NCBI GenBank assembly: GCA_030762175.1
Contig: CM060843.1
Location: forward strand, 116,628,869-116,692,868
Origin: Metallyticus violacea
Lineage: Eukaryota; Arthropoda; Insecta; Mantodea; Metallyticidae
Reading direction: 5' to 3'
DNA length: 64,000 bases
The position numbers were made by a program, and so were the translations under genes. The notes beneath the pieces were generated by a model. That model ran no database searches. It was not told where the DNA came from and saw only the letters and a list, made by a program, of their open reading frames with translations. Shown piece by piece: positions 48,664-60,488 of this stretch; positions within the stretch are counted from its first letter, which is position 1, and the number at the start of each line of letters is the position of its first letter.

Positions 48664-48703
<40 letters not shown>
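48664..48703. repeat. (TA)n microsatellite
   Basis: About 20 TA units. Confidence 0.95.
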
Positions 48704-48705
<2 letters not shown>

Positions 48706-51190
48706 TGAGATGAAAGCGTTAGCAATTTACATTCGAAAACATAGAAATGTTGTGCGTAATCTGGAATAAAAAATTGATTGAAACCCAGTAAATGTTACGT
48801 TCACTTCCTAAGTAGAGCTAAAAATATCACTTTTAAAATGTTTTCTTTAATATTTTTGTATAAATATTTCAACTGTCCAACCACAAGTTTGCAACTTAAA
48901 ATCAGTTTCCTGCTGAACACATACGTCATTTAGGGTTTTGAAAAAGGCGCATAGGAAAATGGTTTTAGAAAAAATGTTTGTGTCACTTGCATCTCTCAAA
49001 GTTTGTCGATTAGTGCTTTTTCATCCTATATATTTCCTTACTGCACTAATTTTAATAAGAATTAAAGATATGGAATATCATATTTTTAAATTAGTTTTTA
49101 ATTTCATAACGTTTAACCAAAGTATTGCACTTATCAAAATGTTTTAATTAATTTAAATATTATTCTTACGATTGTATTTATTTTTCTAGCTTTACACACA
49201 GAACCCCCCCCCCTTTAAGTGTAGAACTCTCGTTGGTAACCAGATGGAACAACAAAATTGAAAGGTCACGGTAGAGTTCGATGAGCAATGCAAACAATAA
49301 AATATTTCAGGCAATAACTCACTTAATGCTTAAAGGTATTATTAATTTTACAACATTAAACAGGATACTTTCCCAGAGAAAAGTAACATTTCTCATCAGC
49401 AAAAGTTTCAAACTAAAGAATGTTTTATTGAAAGAACGTTTTTATTTTTTTTATTAACTTTCATATAAGAATTGCTCAAAATAAAAAGATATAAATAATG
49501 CAGTTCCTTCAGGGAGAAAATTGAAATTAGAATTAAAGCAAGTTGTATCAAGTTTATGGACACTTTTGTAAGCTTCAGAATGTAATTAACATTTTTTCTT
49601 TGTTACGAGTGAGACAGTAAGGGAATACAAATAAATGGTTCATAAAATAAGAACAATTGTGTATACTAAAATATACCTATAATGGGATGAACAATTTTAT
49701 TCTGAATAAGAGAACTAGCCTTTATTTTTTCCAACATTAAAGTTGGTTTGTTCAGAATACATTACGAATGATTGAAATTATATATTTAATTTACTATATA
49801 AAATGGAGTGTAATACAAAGAATAAATTAACAGTTGCTGTTTTCCATACTACATTGTCAGATGACAGTATCGGCAAGAGTGAAATATTAATTGTTTGTTC
49901 AATCTCTGGATATGTCCCCCGGTGATAATTGACAACCTACAGAAGAAATTGTTTCTGTTGTTCATTCTCAACATATAGTTAATTGTGTTTATTGATGAGC
50001 ACACTTCTGCATTCTACCGTATTTTTAACATAATTGATGAACTTGGTACCAAGCAGTTCCCATCAAAATGGCAGATTTCCGTTTGCGGGATTTCGACTGC
50101 GTACCTCAAATTGTTGTCTTACATAAAATATTGCACAGCTTTCTCCAAGATCATACAAGTCATTATTGGTCTATTTCCGTTCAGTAGAGATTGAATAGTT
50201 TTGTGTTTAGCATATAGTGGTATTTTTCTTATTTAAATAATGACAACAGTTCTTTGCTAATATTCCATAGATGACGAGGAAGTTTCTTAACATCCACTTT
50301 GGTATATATTTGTGCTGTTGTAGCTTCAACAGTATCACGTCTGCAGATAGAATATTGCTACAAAAATTACCTTTTAGCAGGTTCCTCTTTTATTTCCACA
50401 CAGTTTGACTATGTGAATAGGTTTTGCTATCCAACAAGCTCGTGCATTGCAACATAATAAATAAATCTAATCCCACGACGTTCACTTTCCACAACTACGA
50501 TTGGGTTTTTTGTAATCATTGAGCAGTTGCTGCTTGTTTACTTGGTTTGTAGCAAAGTATTTCGTCTTTAAGTTCGGCAACATCACTGATAGTACACTCA
50601 TCAACCACATTTCTATTTTCACTTGTTTCGTGATACCCAAGAGAAAGTAGCTGCTTCAGTTTATGGACTCTGATAGACCTAAGGTGCTAGCTTCCAGTGT
50701 CTGTAGGAAATGTAGATAATATTTTTGTTGATTTCTGTTCAATCTAAGCAAACAATTTATTTTTTCCATGAATATCTGACGCAGAGTTGTCAAAAGACAT
50801 TCACTTTCTCTGCTAATTCCAGAGTTTCATACCCTGGCTGATTTCCATTTTGAGGACACCGAACAGTTGAGCTAAGTGTGGCTTTTCAGTCACTTGCAGT
50901 TGGCAAGCCTCGTGTAATGATTTTTTCCCTCTCTTTTTCGTACATGCTGTCTATCAGAAGTGTGTCCCGCAGGTTTACAACCCTGATGGTTATCACGCTT
51001 CGCCTTCTCATAACCACTACTGAAGGATGAGGAGCACAAGGTTACAGGCTTGATCATCATTTCCTTTTAGCTTCTGATATTTTTGTCTTCTTTTATTTTA
51101 TTGTCCCTCCTTAGCTTCTCTTTGTTCTAGTCAACTCAAACCAACATTCATCGTCACTTCTTTTTCTTTGTACCTGAAGATTTCATTAAA
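48704..51190. other. No recognised gene
   Basis: A C run at about 49206-49213 stands out. A coding-like but unrecognised frame (WKKLITVRDKLDGFAKAKLE, 48457-48642) lies just upstream of this stretch. Confidence 0.4.
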
Positions 51191-51479
51191 CCGCCATAAG
51201 TGGCCGAGGTCGTTAAGGCGCGGATTCGTGAGCGGGAGGTCTGCGGTTCGAATCTTGCCAGGACCGTCCTCCCTGACTGAGTTTTTTCCAGGTATTCCTC
51301 AGTCCTCATAAATGGCAAATGCCGTGGAAGTACCCTAAACTTAGGCCTGGAAACGTTTCCTTCCTCAATAAATCCTTTCCCAATATATCCGTTGATTTAA
51401 GTATCGCCAGTGTCCCACCGCCTGTGGTGCCTCAGTAGTAAATACGGGCGTTAAACACTACTCAAAAAAAAAAAAAAAA
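51191..51479 (+). mobile_element. SINE family A, full-length copy
   Basis: It has the complete head (CCGCCATAAGTGGCCGAGGT, CGTTAAGGCGCGGATTCGTG, GCGGTTCGAATCTTGCCAGG), the full body and the 3' end GGGCGTTAAACACTACTC plus a pure A tail of 16. The long clean A tail suggests a fairly young insertion. Right after the tail, CAGTGTCCACCATCTGTG resembles the family's own 3' segment (CAGTGTCCACCGCCTGTG), so the SINE may have landed in or beside a scrap of another copy. Confidence 0.92.
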
Positions 51480-51500
51480 CAGTGTCCACCATCTGTGATC

Positions 51501-52835
51501 TTGAAAGAATTTTTACCTGAATCTCTGACTACATTTTGGCAAAATATTTTATTTTATCGATAAAAAAATCCTCATTTGAATTATATGCAAGAATCAAAGA
51601 TATCGTGGTCTGTAAACAATGAGCTCAAGATTAGACGTTTGAAGTTACAGCGTTTTAGTGATCTCAAAATAAAAGAAACAAATTCTATAGCACAGTCGTT
51701 TCTCTTTGTGTATTACACGGCGTCATAGCGCTAATCACTGTAGCAGAAGAAAGGATATGAAGGTACAAAAAGATGACCAAGGAATCAATGATTAAGTAAA
51801 TGAGACTATGATATGCAAATCAGCCCAAATAATATCAAAGTGGATTAAAATATCACAACATTAGAGACAAAATGTCTTCTTCGATTCAGAGTTCTATTGA
51901 TATTTTTGTCGCATTTAACCTCCATAATGACAACGTTAGGCAGTTCTGAAACAAAGACTGTGTAGTATGCTGAATAGCATAATACGGTGGTAGAATTAGT
52001 CTGGCCTTAAGCTATCAACTGGATAGAAACAAACCAAACTTCAATACCGTATAGGCTTAAGGCTTGCACAAGCGAGAACAATAGCGTGTACCGCGAAGGG
52101 ATCAAATGCAAAGTGATGTTTGGTGACGACAATGGAAGTGGTCAGTTCGTAAGTTTTAAGCAACTTGACATATTTATAATCCAAACGCCGAGAAATATTT
52201 GGTACATTTATTAAGGCGTGACTTACAAAAAATAAAGGAAAGTCAACTGTCAAGGGTGATCTCTTAGATCAGCGTTTCTCAAACGCCACAAATCCAGGTT
52301 ACGCATGTTTTAATAAAAAAAATCGAGCATAGTTTGCAAATGCTTTCTTTCTTGAAAACAAAAATTTAATTACGGAGTTCAGAATATTTTAGAGCATGCA
52401 CGTATCTCTAAATTAAAGAAAACTAATATACATACAAGCAATGAATACCGGTGAATCTTTCTTAGTAATATAAACAACAACTACTTTGTTTATTACATCA
52501 TTTTATGAGGTAGACATGATATAAATTATATGATAAAAATAAATTACTTAAAGTCTATAATGCTATAAGGAAGGAAAGGAATCATACTGCAAATACCAAT
52601 CTTATCCATTATTATTGTCACTTGAAACTGCCAAACAATGAATTTTCATCAGAATGACTTGTGGCCATAGAATATAGATGCATAGAAAGCAAACTTTATT
52701 ATCACATTTACAGACGTTTCTGTTGCTCTCTATTAGTATGCAAACCAATTACTAATCAAACCAACTTCATAACTTAAAAAAAAGATATCCCCATTTAAAA
52801 ATAATTGTTGAAACGCTGTCATAGGATTTGCAGAA
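51501..52835. other. No recognised feature
   Basis: AT-rich spacer, nothing seen. Confidence 0.5.
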
Positions 52836-52884
52836 AAGAGAGTGTGTGGGTGGGTGTGGGTGTGTGTGTGTGTGTAGAGAGAGA
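52836..52884. repeat. (GT)n-(GA)n compound microsatellite
   Basis: Impure GT/GGGT units followed by GA units, abutting the left end of the transposon. Confidence 0.9.
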
Positions 52885-53004
52885 GAGGTGACAAAAATGT
52901 ATACACACTTCAAGCAAAGAAAAAACTATCTTAACATAACAAAACTGAATTCACACAAACAGAAAATTATGTTTACTAATCATCTTACAGTTTCATAGTT
53001 ACAA

Positions 53005-53256
53005 CAGTTGCTCAAAATGCCCACCATCGGCGTCGATACACTTCTGAGTATCTTGAACTACTGATTAAGCAACGTTTGCGAAAGTTCCTCAGCGATTGCA
53101 GCACATGCGTTTCAATTCCTTCCCAAGTCCTGCCAGTGTAGCTGGTTTTCTACGGTATACAACATCCTTAAGAGTTTCCCATAGATAGAAGTCCAACAGA
53201 GTTAGATCCGAAGAACGCGGTGGAAACTCAATCGGACCTCTTCGTCCTATCCAGTG
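53005..53256 (-). pseudogene. DDE transposase C-terminal half (broken)
   Basis: The minus-strand reading starts HWIGRRGPIEFPPRSSDLT and continues LLDFYLWETLKDVVYRRKPA. This matches the block RWIGRGGPxxWPPRSPDLTPLDFFLWGxxKxxVY found in a large insect group of IS630/Tc1-like transposases. The Asp of SSDL and that of LLDF are present. It then runs LGKELKRMCCNR to a stop and, after a frame change, CIDADGGHFEQL, the typical end of the protein. The upstream part, with the DNA-binding domain and first two catalytic Asp, is deleted. It cannot work as it stands. Confidence 0.8.
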
Positions 53257-53289
53257 CTACCACTTCAAAAATGTTTTCCCCTGTTCAAA

Positions 53290-53658
53290 CGATAATCTGG
53301 GCTCCGTTTTGTTGTAGCAACGCTAGCATAACGTAATGTGAGTAATATCTGTTTACAGAACATCATACAATAATCTTGGCTTCATTTGTCCATTGTTGAT
53401 TACTTGTCACGTAGCAACGTTATCATAATGTAGTGAGACACATTTGCTTATAGAACATCATATGACAATCTTGGCTTCATTTGTTCATTGTTGATTTACT
53501 TGTCACGTAGCAACGCTATCATAATGCATGTGAGTCACATTTGCTTACAGAACATCATACAACAATCTTGGCTTCATTTGTTCATTGTTGATTTACTTGT
53601 CACGTAGCAACGCTATCATAATGTAATGTGAGACACGTCTGATACAGAACATCATACT
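53290..53658. repeat. Subterminal tandem array, four units of 78-98 bp
   Basis: Units start at 53290, 53368, 53464 and 53561. Each has the core AATCTTGGCTTCATTTG, GTAGCAACG, TATCATAATG and CAGAACATCATAC. The first is shorter (78 bp) and lacks the CATTGTTGAT-containing segment. The same short-then-long order is seen at 28923-29098, where only two complete units exist. Confidence 0.9.
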
Positions 53659-53743
53659 ACGCATTACTGTTGATTTTCGGTCCAACTCTTTGAAATATAT
53701 AATATATTTACCGTGAAAGTGTGTATACATTTTTGGCGCCCTC

Positions 53744-53795
53744 AGCATATATATATGGAGAGAGAGTGAGTGTGTGTGTGTGTGTGTGTGTGAGT

Positions 53796-53821
<26 letters not shown>
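53744..53821. repeat. (AT)n-(GA)n-(GT)n-(GA)n compound microsatellite
   Basis: Several dinucleotide blocks directly right of the transposon terminus. Confidence 0.92.
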
Positions 53822-53826
<5 letters not shown>

Positions 53827-56436
53827 AGCAGTAGGAACTCGAGATTTCACGATGTTGAAAAACCTTTAGCCGACTAGAACATGAACAGTATTGAAGGTAG
53901 ACCGGATCAACGAAATAATAGTATTAACTACGATAACAGTATTCAAAATATAAGGCATTATTATTTAATACTGTTTACCACTGTTAATAATAGAGTTGTT
54001 GCAAAAGTTTCAACAATCATAGAATAAATTAAAATAGAAGCACTTTTCAGTTTATTGAACATTTACAAATAATAGTAACAAGAAATAAAACTGTTTTAAT
54101 CGTTGATGGTTTAACAAATGAATAAAAGCTATAATGAGCTAATTAACAATGTTTATTCATTAAAAGAATACGAATAATATTTTCACTTGTCCTGCACTGG
54201 GAACTAAATTCTAATATTTAAAATTTCATAATGAGATATCCAAACTCTAGTATAGGAGTAAATATTGTGAATTACCATGTACGTAATAAGTTCAATTTGT
54301 ACGATTAGAGAGCTACAACTAACAGTGGAATTCGATTTACGGTTATGGACTAAATAGTCTACTTCAGGATCACTATAATTATAAAGGACAAATTATTAAA
54401 TTTATTCTTCAAATATATTTATATTCTAATCACGTCAAAATTATGGCACTTAAGGCTTTTGTAGTGTATGTTTTTGTGGTATTATAAGCACTACAATATG
54501 CCCTAGGAGGGTCATTAGCATTTGTTTTAAGGAACGTATGAATGGGGGAGGACGGAAACGCTGTGTGGAGAGACATGACGCTAAGATTTTCTTCCAGGCG
54601 TGGAGACGAAGGACATGCTCTACCTTGACAAGGTAAGTTAAGTACAAATGTCAATTATCTGTTAGGATAGTAAATCAGGAAATAACGTGCATATCTTAGT
54701 TTAAAACGTATTTAGCTCTTGATTATTTTTCTTCTTCTTCTCCCCCCCCCCTAGTTGTTTGAGATAAAGATGTGAAGATTGGTGAATTGAGTATACCCCC
54801 AAAGTCATGTTATTTAAACAATAAAAGTTAGAAAGTGATTGAGTGCCCTTTAAATTTAAATTTGTTCGCTACCTACTTGGATGAGTCGCTGGATTAATTT
54901 TTAATGTCGCGACAAAATAGGTAATTGGAATAAATGCTTTCTTTTTATGTTTTCAAGACTGGGAATAATATTAAAACTCCTGGGTGAGCAGATTATGAGC
55001 CCGGGGAAGCTCATGTCCATGTCAAGAAGTGTTGTATGCTCATACATGTTACAGGCATACATGAAATAAACTATTGTAAGGATTATATTGTGAACTAACT
55101 AGAACAGATTCAATGAAAATGGCCATAGTTGAGGTTGAAATGTGTGGGAAACCAATCTATAATAGTGTTCTTTATTTTTGAGGCGTGGTCTAAAGAAATG
55201 GATCATATAGATTTTCCGGAACGAAGAAATGGATCGCAGTTAATTTCAATTTGTTTTATTGAATCTTCATATGATATTATTTTTTTCATTTAATTCTCTA
55301 TTTAATTTGCAACTTAGTTTTACGAAATGATAGCGGCAAAGATAAAATAATTAGACAAATGTGGGAATAAATTAGTCAGAAAATATTTCAATTGAAATAT
55401 ACGTAATTAACGTAATAACGTAATTAACGCTTTAAATCCAAAAGAAAATATTAAATATAATGAGGCGGTTTATTATACTAAAATAAGTGGAATAGATGTT
55501 GAATTTGTACGGTATTTTGCTGTCATATTTAAGTAAATAGCCTATTTCTGGAAAAGGCATAGTTAGTATAGTAATATTAATTTTGTACTTTGTGCAGAAA
55601 TATCTTTGGATTTACTTGTATGAGCGTTACAAAATGCTAATTCATGGTTCTCAGATTGTAATTATTATAAGAGGATTCAGGGGGCTGGCCAAGAGGGCAT
55701 TAAACAAATTATCAAATGCCGTTGTCACACCTTTAATAGTTTATTAGTATTGGCAGCTCTTCTCTAGTTTAAGAGTATCGCATGGAAAGTTTACGTGTAT
55801 GCTATTCTCAGAACGCAGTTTCTAGCTGCAGTTTAAAGGTGAAAGATAAAGATAAAGATTGATTTACATTCCATATGGTTCTTGTACTGCAGAGCGTGCA
55901 ATAAGTCAAATCTACAAAGTTATATTTATATGAGAATGTAAGAGATTTTAAACTATAAATAACATGCTCAATCCTATAAACATAACAAAAGCATTTAAGC
56001 TAGAATAAAGGAAAAACTAGAGCAATGTTTTTCCTACATTGTTATATACTAAGAAATATGAAATAAATATATATGAAAAAATAAACTTTTGCAAACTTTT
56101 ACACTGTAACATAATATTATTTCATATTTATAAAATAAAATGTATGAAATTTCTAAGAGTTTATGGAGCTCATTAATAATATTTACAACAAAGATATTTC
56201 TTGTGGCTAACGACAACACAAAATGTATTGGCGGTACTTGTTTGTTGCACCATATATTGGGCTTCAGTTACAATATTCATAATGCTTCTGATTTCATGGT
56301 TAATATTTTCCTTTATTTTCGAAATCCCCACTCCTGTTGCTGATTTCAGGATTTGTTTATTCCAGACCAACAATTTCATTCAGTTTCTTCTTTAGTGCTC
56401 GTGTTTTGTTCTACATTGAAGTGGTGGATATACATT
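53822..56436. other. No recognised gene
   Basis: AT-rich, with a C run at about 54740-54752. No supported frame. Confidence 0.5.
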
Positions 56437-56446
56437 TCTGCACAAA
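56437..56446. repeat. Target-site duplication, left copy
   Basis: TCTGCACAAA, identical to 56739-56748, flanks the family A SINE exactly. Confidence 0.9.
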
Positions 56447-56738
56447 AACCGCTAAGGGTGGCCGAGGTCGTTAAGGCGTGGACTCGTGAGCGGGAGGTCT
56501 GGGGTTCGTATTCTGCCAGGACCATCCTGTCTGACTGAGGTTTTTCCCAAGTTTTCCTCAATCCTCATAAATGGCAAATGCCGGGGAGGTACCATAAACT
56601 TAGGTCTGGAACGTTTCCTTCCTAAAATAAAAGAAACAAAATCCTTTCCCAATTTATCATTTCATGTCATTATCATCAGTTCCCACCGCCCATGGTGCCT
56701 CAGTAGTAAAAACGGGTACTAAACCATATTAAAAAATG
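56447..56738 (+). mobile_element. SINE family A, full-length copy with target-site duplication
   Basis: Starts AACCGCTAAGGGTGGCCGAG. Box A is GGCCGAGGTCGTTAAGGCG and box B GGGGTTCGTATTCTGCC has one or two changes. The body is complete and the end reads AAAACGGGTACTAAACCATA plus an A-rich tail. The exact 10-bp flanking repeats define both ends of the family (5' at the AACCGC region, 3' after the A tail) and prove insertion as a unit. Minus-strand frames of 61-66 codons over it are artefacts. Confidence 0.95.
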
Positions 56739-56748
56739 TCTGCACAAA
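56739..56748. repeat. Target-site duplication, right copy
   Basis: TCTGCACAAA, the partner of 56437-56446. Confidence 0.9.
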
Positions 56749-58903
56749 TACAGTTAATTGCAGCTTCAGAAGGAGGATATTCATAAGGAAAGTTCTGAAT
56801 AAATTTCGCAAAAACATTATGAGCTGGTTTATGTTTAAAATAACTTTATGCACAAAAAACTCTACCCTCTTTGCAAGTGAATGTACACTGTCATGAGATT
56901 GGTAGGAAACAGATAAAGAAATTATGTTTAAATATTATAAAAATAAATGGTTAGACGCTGTATGCTTGGCAGGAGAAACGCAAAATGCCACTTGAATGCC
57001 CAAGGTTTATAGTAAAGTTCTATATTTGTTGAAACAATTCCACAGATTTAATAGTTTTATTTTAATACAGAAACTTTTGTTAATTTTTATATTTGCATAC
57101 ACCTAATGCTGATAATATGTATAATTATCACAATACTATCATATTGACGAGACCTTCTGCAATAAAATTTAAAATTTACAAGTTAAACTTTATTTTTTTT
57201 TTTTTTAGATATTTATAAAAATGATGTAAAGCCCTAACTGTTATAAGGGAAGAAATTTTACTATAGTAATACCTCCCTATCGTATACACGACGCTTAATC
57301 GAAATGCGGCCCACAGTATCTCTCTTACTAATGACCCGTTCGGGGGGCGAATGTCAGAGGTTTTGCGTGCGTGTCTAATATTCCGCTCACTATTATGGAG
57401 AATATGTATAGCTCCATGGTAAACTCTGTCATGCGCTATGGTTCTGAGATATGAGCCTGGGAGAAAGTGGACTGATTTAACAATGCACAAAATGAGTTTC
57501 TAAAGTGAGTTTTAGGAGCGGGGGGAATACAGCCAACTGTGAGGTTTTAAGGGGATTTGGGTACTATGAACACACCATTTATTGTAAAATTAGAATTGGT
57601 TGCTCATAATAAAAAAGATCGTACATCTTTAAGGTCATACGCTTTACCTACTGGGAGAAGCAGTCGCCAAGGCTGTAGATTGCGTGTGCAGGCAACAGTT
57701 TGCAGTTAGTGTTAGTTAAGCTTTGTCAGCGAATTATTGTGAGTTCTTCTTTTATTCAGTGATTTCATTGTGTGTAAATTGTATCTAATTTTTCCTTGCT
57801 AGTTATGTCATTATAAAAAATAGCCTTGAACGCGTTTTTATGTATGATACATAATGAAGTGATAGGCGATTCTGAAGAAAATATCCTGGCAATATTTACA
57901 GGCAGTAAAACTGTAAAATGTATTCCGAAACCTCCTTTCTTATGGAAGAAAAGTAATGGAAAAAGAGGAATTTTCCATGCTGATGTTGGCAATGTTTTGC
58001 CTCTGAGGAGTATCATTTTCAACCTCTCTTATAATACAGGCTAGTGTGTATTATTATTAGCTTAAAATATGGTACATATTTATGCTTTCACTATAAACAT
58101 AAATACTAAAATTGTAGTACTTAACGTAAAACGCAGCGAACTTATCTGCCCTTTTCCAGTTGAAGCGGTTGCAGTAAGAGTAAGCACAGTCAAGCGCTAA
58201 CGATGATTTGGGAAAATTCCAGACGTTGGAAAGAAGAATTAGTTTTAGAAGCGACCCAGATATGAAAATGACAGAAGTGTTGCTTAAGCAGCCTAATAAA
58301 GAGCACAATTTTCCTCAAAAAATATAGTCACGGATTTAAAAAGGTAATGCAGTCCTCACGATTTCACTGAACGGGTACTTCTGCGGAACGAAATTCCTTG
58401 AGGCAAACGAAAAATAAAAAAAAGTTTAACTGGCTATCGATTTCCTGTAGCTCCAACATCTTCAATAGATTGAAAATGAAGGATCCTTTACCATCCAAAA
58501 TAACGAGGTATTGGGGTCCTCATTTCATGCCTCTCAAGGGTAAGGCGAATAACATTTTCTGATTGAGGTCTAGAGCTGTCTGTTGTCTCCTTGCGGTTCT
58601 ACTTTCAAATTGCCTGAAATTAGTGACAATATTCTCAGTTGTCTACGGTTTTAACATAGCCTAAATATCGCTTTTGAAGTTCCATAAATGCAAGTTTAGA
58701 GAACCTAGGGGATTACTAGATCCTGTTTGATGAAGAAAAAGTAGGTGAATTATAACTATAGCTGTTATGATGAATGGTAATAAGAAGTGGAGTGTGAAAA
58801 ATCGGTTTAATGTTGCATTACTTACTGCAAACCCTCCACATACGAGTATTATTTCGGCCTAAATAATGAAGGAAATGAATGCACGACAAAGGAAATACCT
58901 TAC
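56749..58903. other. No recognised gene
   Basis: A minus-strand 104-codon frame at 57176-57490 and frames at 57765-58044 have no recognised motif. Confidence 0.45.
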
Positions 58904-59200
58904 CTTTTTTATTTGGTTTATTTACGGATGCTCTTTAACATCTCAGGTCATCAGCGTCCCATTCAAATTAGGGCGTGAAACGGACGATAAATTTTTCTCA
59001 GAGGCCTCTTTTTTCAGACTTGAAGTTCTTTATCGTGCCGTTAATGCACGACACGGGACCCACGGCTTTACCTAGCTTCCGAAGGAAGCCATACTTAAAG
59101 ATTTTACGCCCGAAAAAATCCATCGATGCTCTCTGGGATCGAACCCGCGATCTTGGGTTTAGGAGGCAAGTGTGGTTACCACTAAATCACCAGGAACGGT
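58904..59200 (-). mobile_element. SINE family B, full-length minus-strand copy
   Basis: On the minus strand it starts ACCGTTCCTGGTGATTTAGT, then GGTAACCACACTTGCCTCCT, AAACCCAAGATCGCGGGTTC and GATCCC. This is the best match in the window to a tRNA-Arg(CCT)-like anticodon arm and T arm. The body is nearly collinear with the copy at 14531 and the tail is A/T-rich. The 69- and 75-codon plus-strand frames within it are the repeat. Confidence 0.88.
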
Positions 59201-59950
59201 AAAAATTCTTAAGATTAGATATAATGTAATGATAGGAGACAAAATAAAATCATTCAAAATACTTATATTGCATTAGCATAACATAATTTTTGGAAATAAA
59301 ATTACTGTCGCCATAAAATAAATAATTGAATGAAATAATACAATTTTTAAGTGTTTAAATGGTTAAGCATGTAGTTGCTGATTATATTATATTCTGATAA
59401 ATACATTTAGCTTGTCATGAGCATCCCTAAAGTTTAATTTGAATAAATAAATATCTCTATTGGAGTGGAGTGGGCAATCTATATATAAGCAATGCGCTTT
59501 CGGATCTAGTTTTTGCAATACACCAACTCCAGCAAACTTCTGTAAGAGTGAGATGGAAATCCGGACAAAACTATGTCAGGTGCGGCGATGAATTCTGTAT
59601 TATTACGAGAAAGAGTCATAAAACTTTCCAGAGCTCTCTCTTGTGTCAATCTCAAGTGGATGATGTGATGTGAAGGAATGGATTAAATGATCTGGTGTAA
59701 GCAAACGAAGACATGAAGTGAAATGAGATAAATGGGAGAACTGCGAGAAAAACTCAAACATCCATTCTCTATCGAAATAAATTCCACTTCGGATTCCACG
59801 AAAAATGAACTCCGATCCGCAGCTGTTCCTCTAGTCAGTGGGTGTGGACAGCGGTCATTATGGATATCTTCTCTAACATGTTACTTACTGAGACATGTGT
59901 CCACAGCTATGCATTGTAATACTTGGCTTATTAATATCTTGTGAGTGTGA
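59201..59950. other. No recognised feature
   Basis: Short frames only (67-70 codons), unsupported. Confidence 0.45.
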
Positions 59951-59975
59951 AATGTTTATGTATATTATATATGTA

Positions 59976-59977
59976 TG

Positions 59978-60015
<38 letters not shown>

Positions 60016-60018
60016 TTT

Positions 60019-60060
<42 letters not shown>

Positions 60061-60065
60061 AAACG
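59976..60065. repeat. (TA)n arrays with a 52-bp perfect palindrome
   Basis: A (TA)n run to about 60013 is followed by CGTTTCAAATATATATAT running to its exact complement ending ATATATTTGAAACG (60014-60065). The palindrome is centred between 60039 and 60040. Confidence 0.93.
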
Positions 60066-60199
60066 AGATAAATTACATGATAATGAAACAAGGGATAGAA
60101 CTTAAAATCAAGAAAGTGCTAGAGCTCCTATCAAATACGTCGCTGTCAATATACATTAATGCATTAATATATTACTAAGAAGATTGATGAAAAAAACAA

Positions 60200-60480
60200 T
60201 TTTTAATGGTGTTTAACGCCCGTTTTTACTACTTAGGCATCACAGGCGGTGAATACTGATGATACATGAAATGAAATGATAAACTGGGAAAATTATTTTT
60301 TTTTAAGGAAGGAAACGTTCCAGGCCTAAGTTTAGGATACCTACCCGGCATTTGCCAGTGATGAGGAACGAGGATAACCTGGAAAAAACCTCAGTTAGAG
60401 AGGACTGTCCTGGCGGGATTCGAACCCCAAACCTCCCGCTCACGAATCCGCGCCTTAACGCCTCGATCATCTGTGGCGGT
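60200..60480 (-). mobile_element. SINE family A, full-length minus-strand copy
   Basis: It starts with the 3' end (TGTTTAACGCCCGTTTTTAC) and ends CGCCTTAACGCCTCGATCAT then CTGTGGCGGT. AAAAACAA at 60192-60199 and 60481-60488 is a plausible 8-bp target-site duplication, although it is low in complexity. Confidence 0.9.
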
Positions 60481-60488
60481 AAAAACAA

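Larger units (their letters stand above)
52885..53743 (-). mobile_element. IS630/Tc1-like transposon, copy 2 with both ends
   Basis: The left end is GAGGTGACAAAAATG then TATACACACTT. The right end in reverse complement is GAGGGCGCCAAAAATG then TATACACACTT. They match at all but about three positions over 26 bp. The element is about 860 bp. Inside, from left to right on the given strand, are the transposase C-terminal half on the minus strand and then four direct-repeat units close to the right end. The N-terminal half of the gene is deleted. The element sits between GT/GA microsatellites, with an AT repeat just to the right, so the target duplication cannot be read with confidence. Confidence 0.85.
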
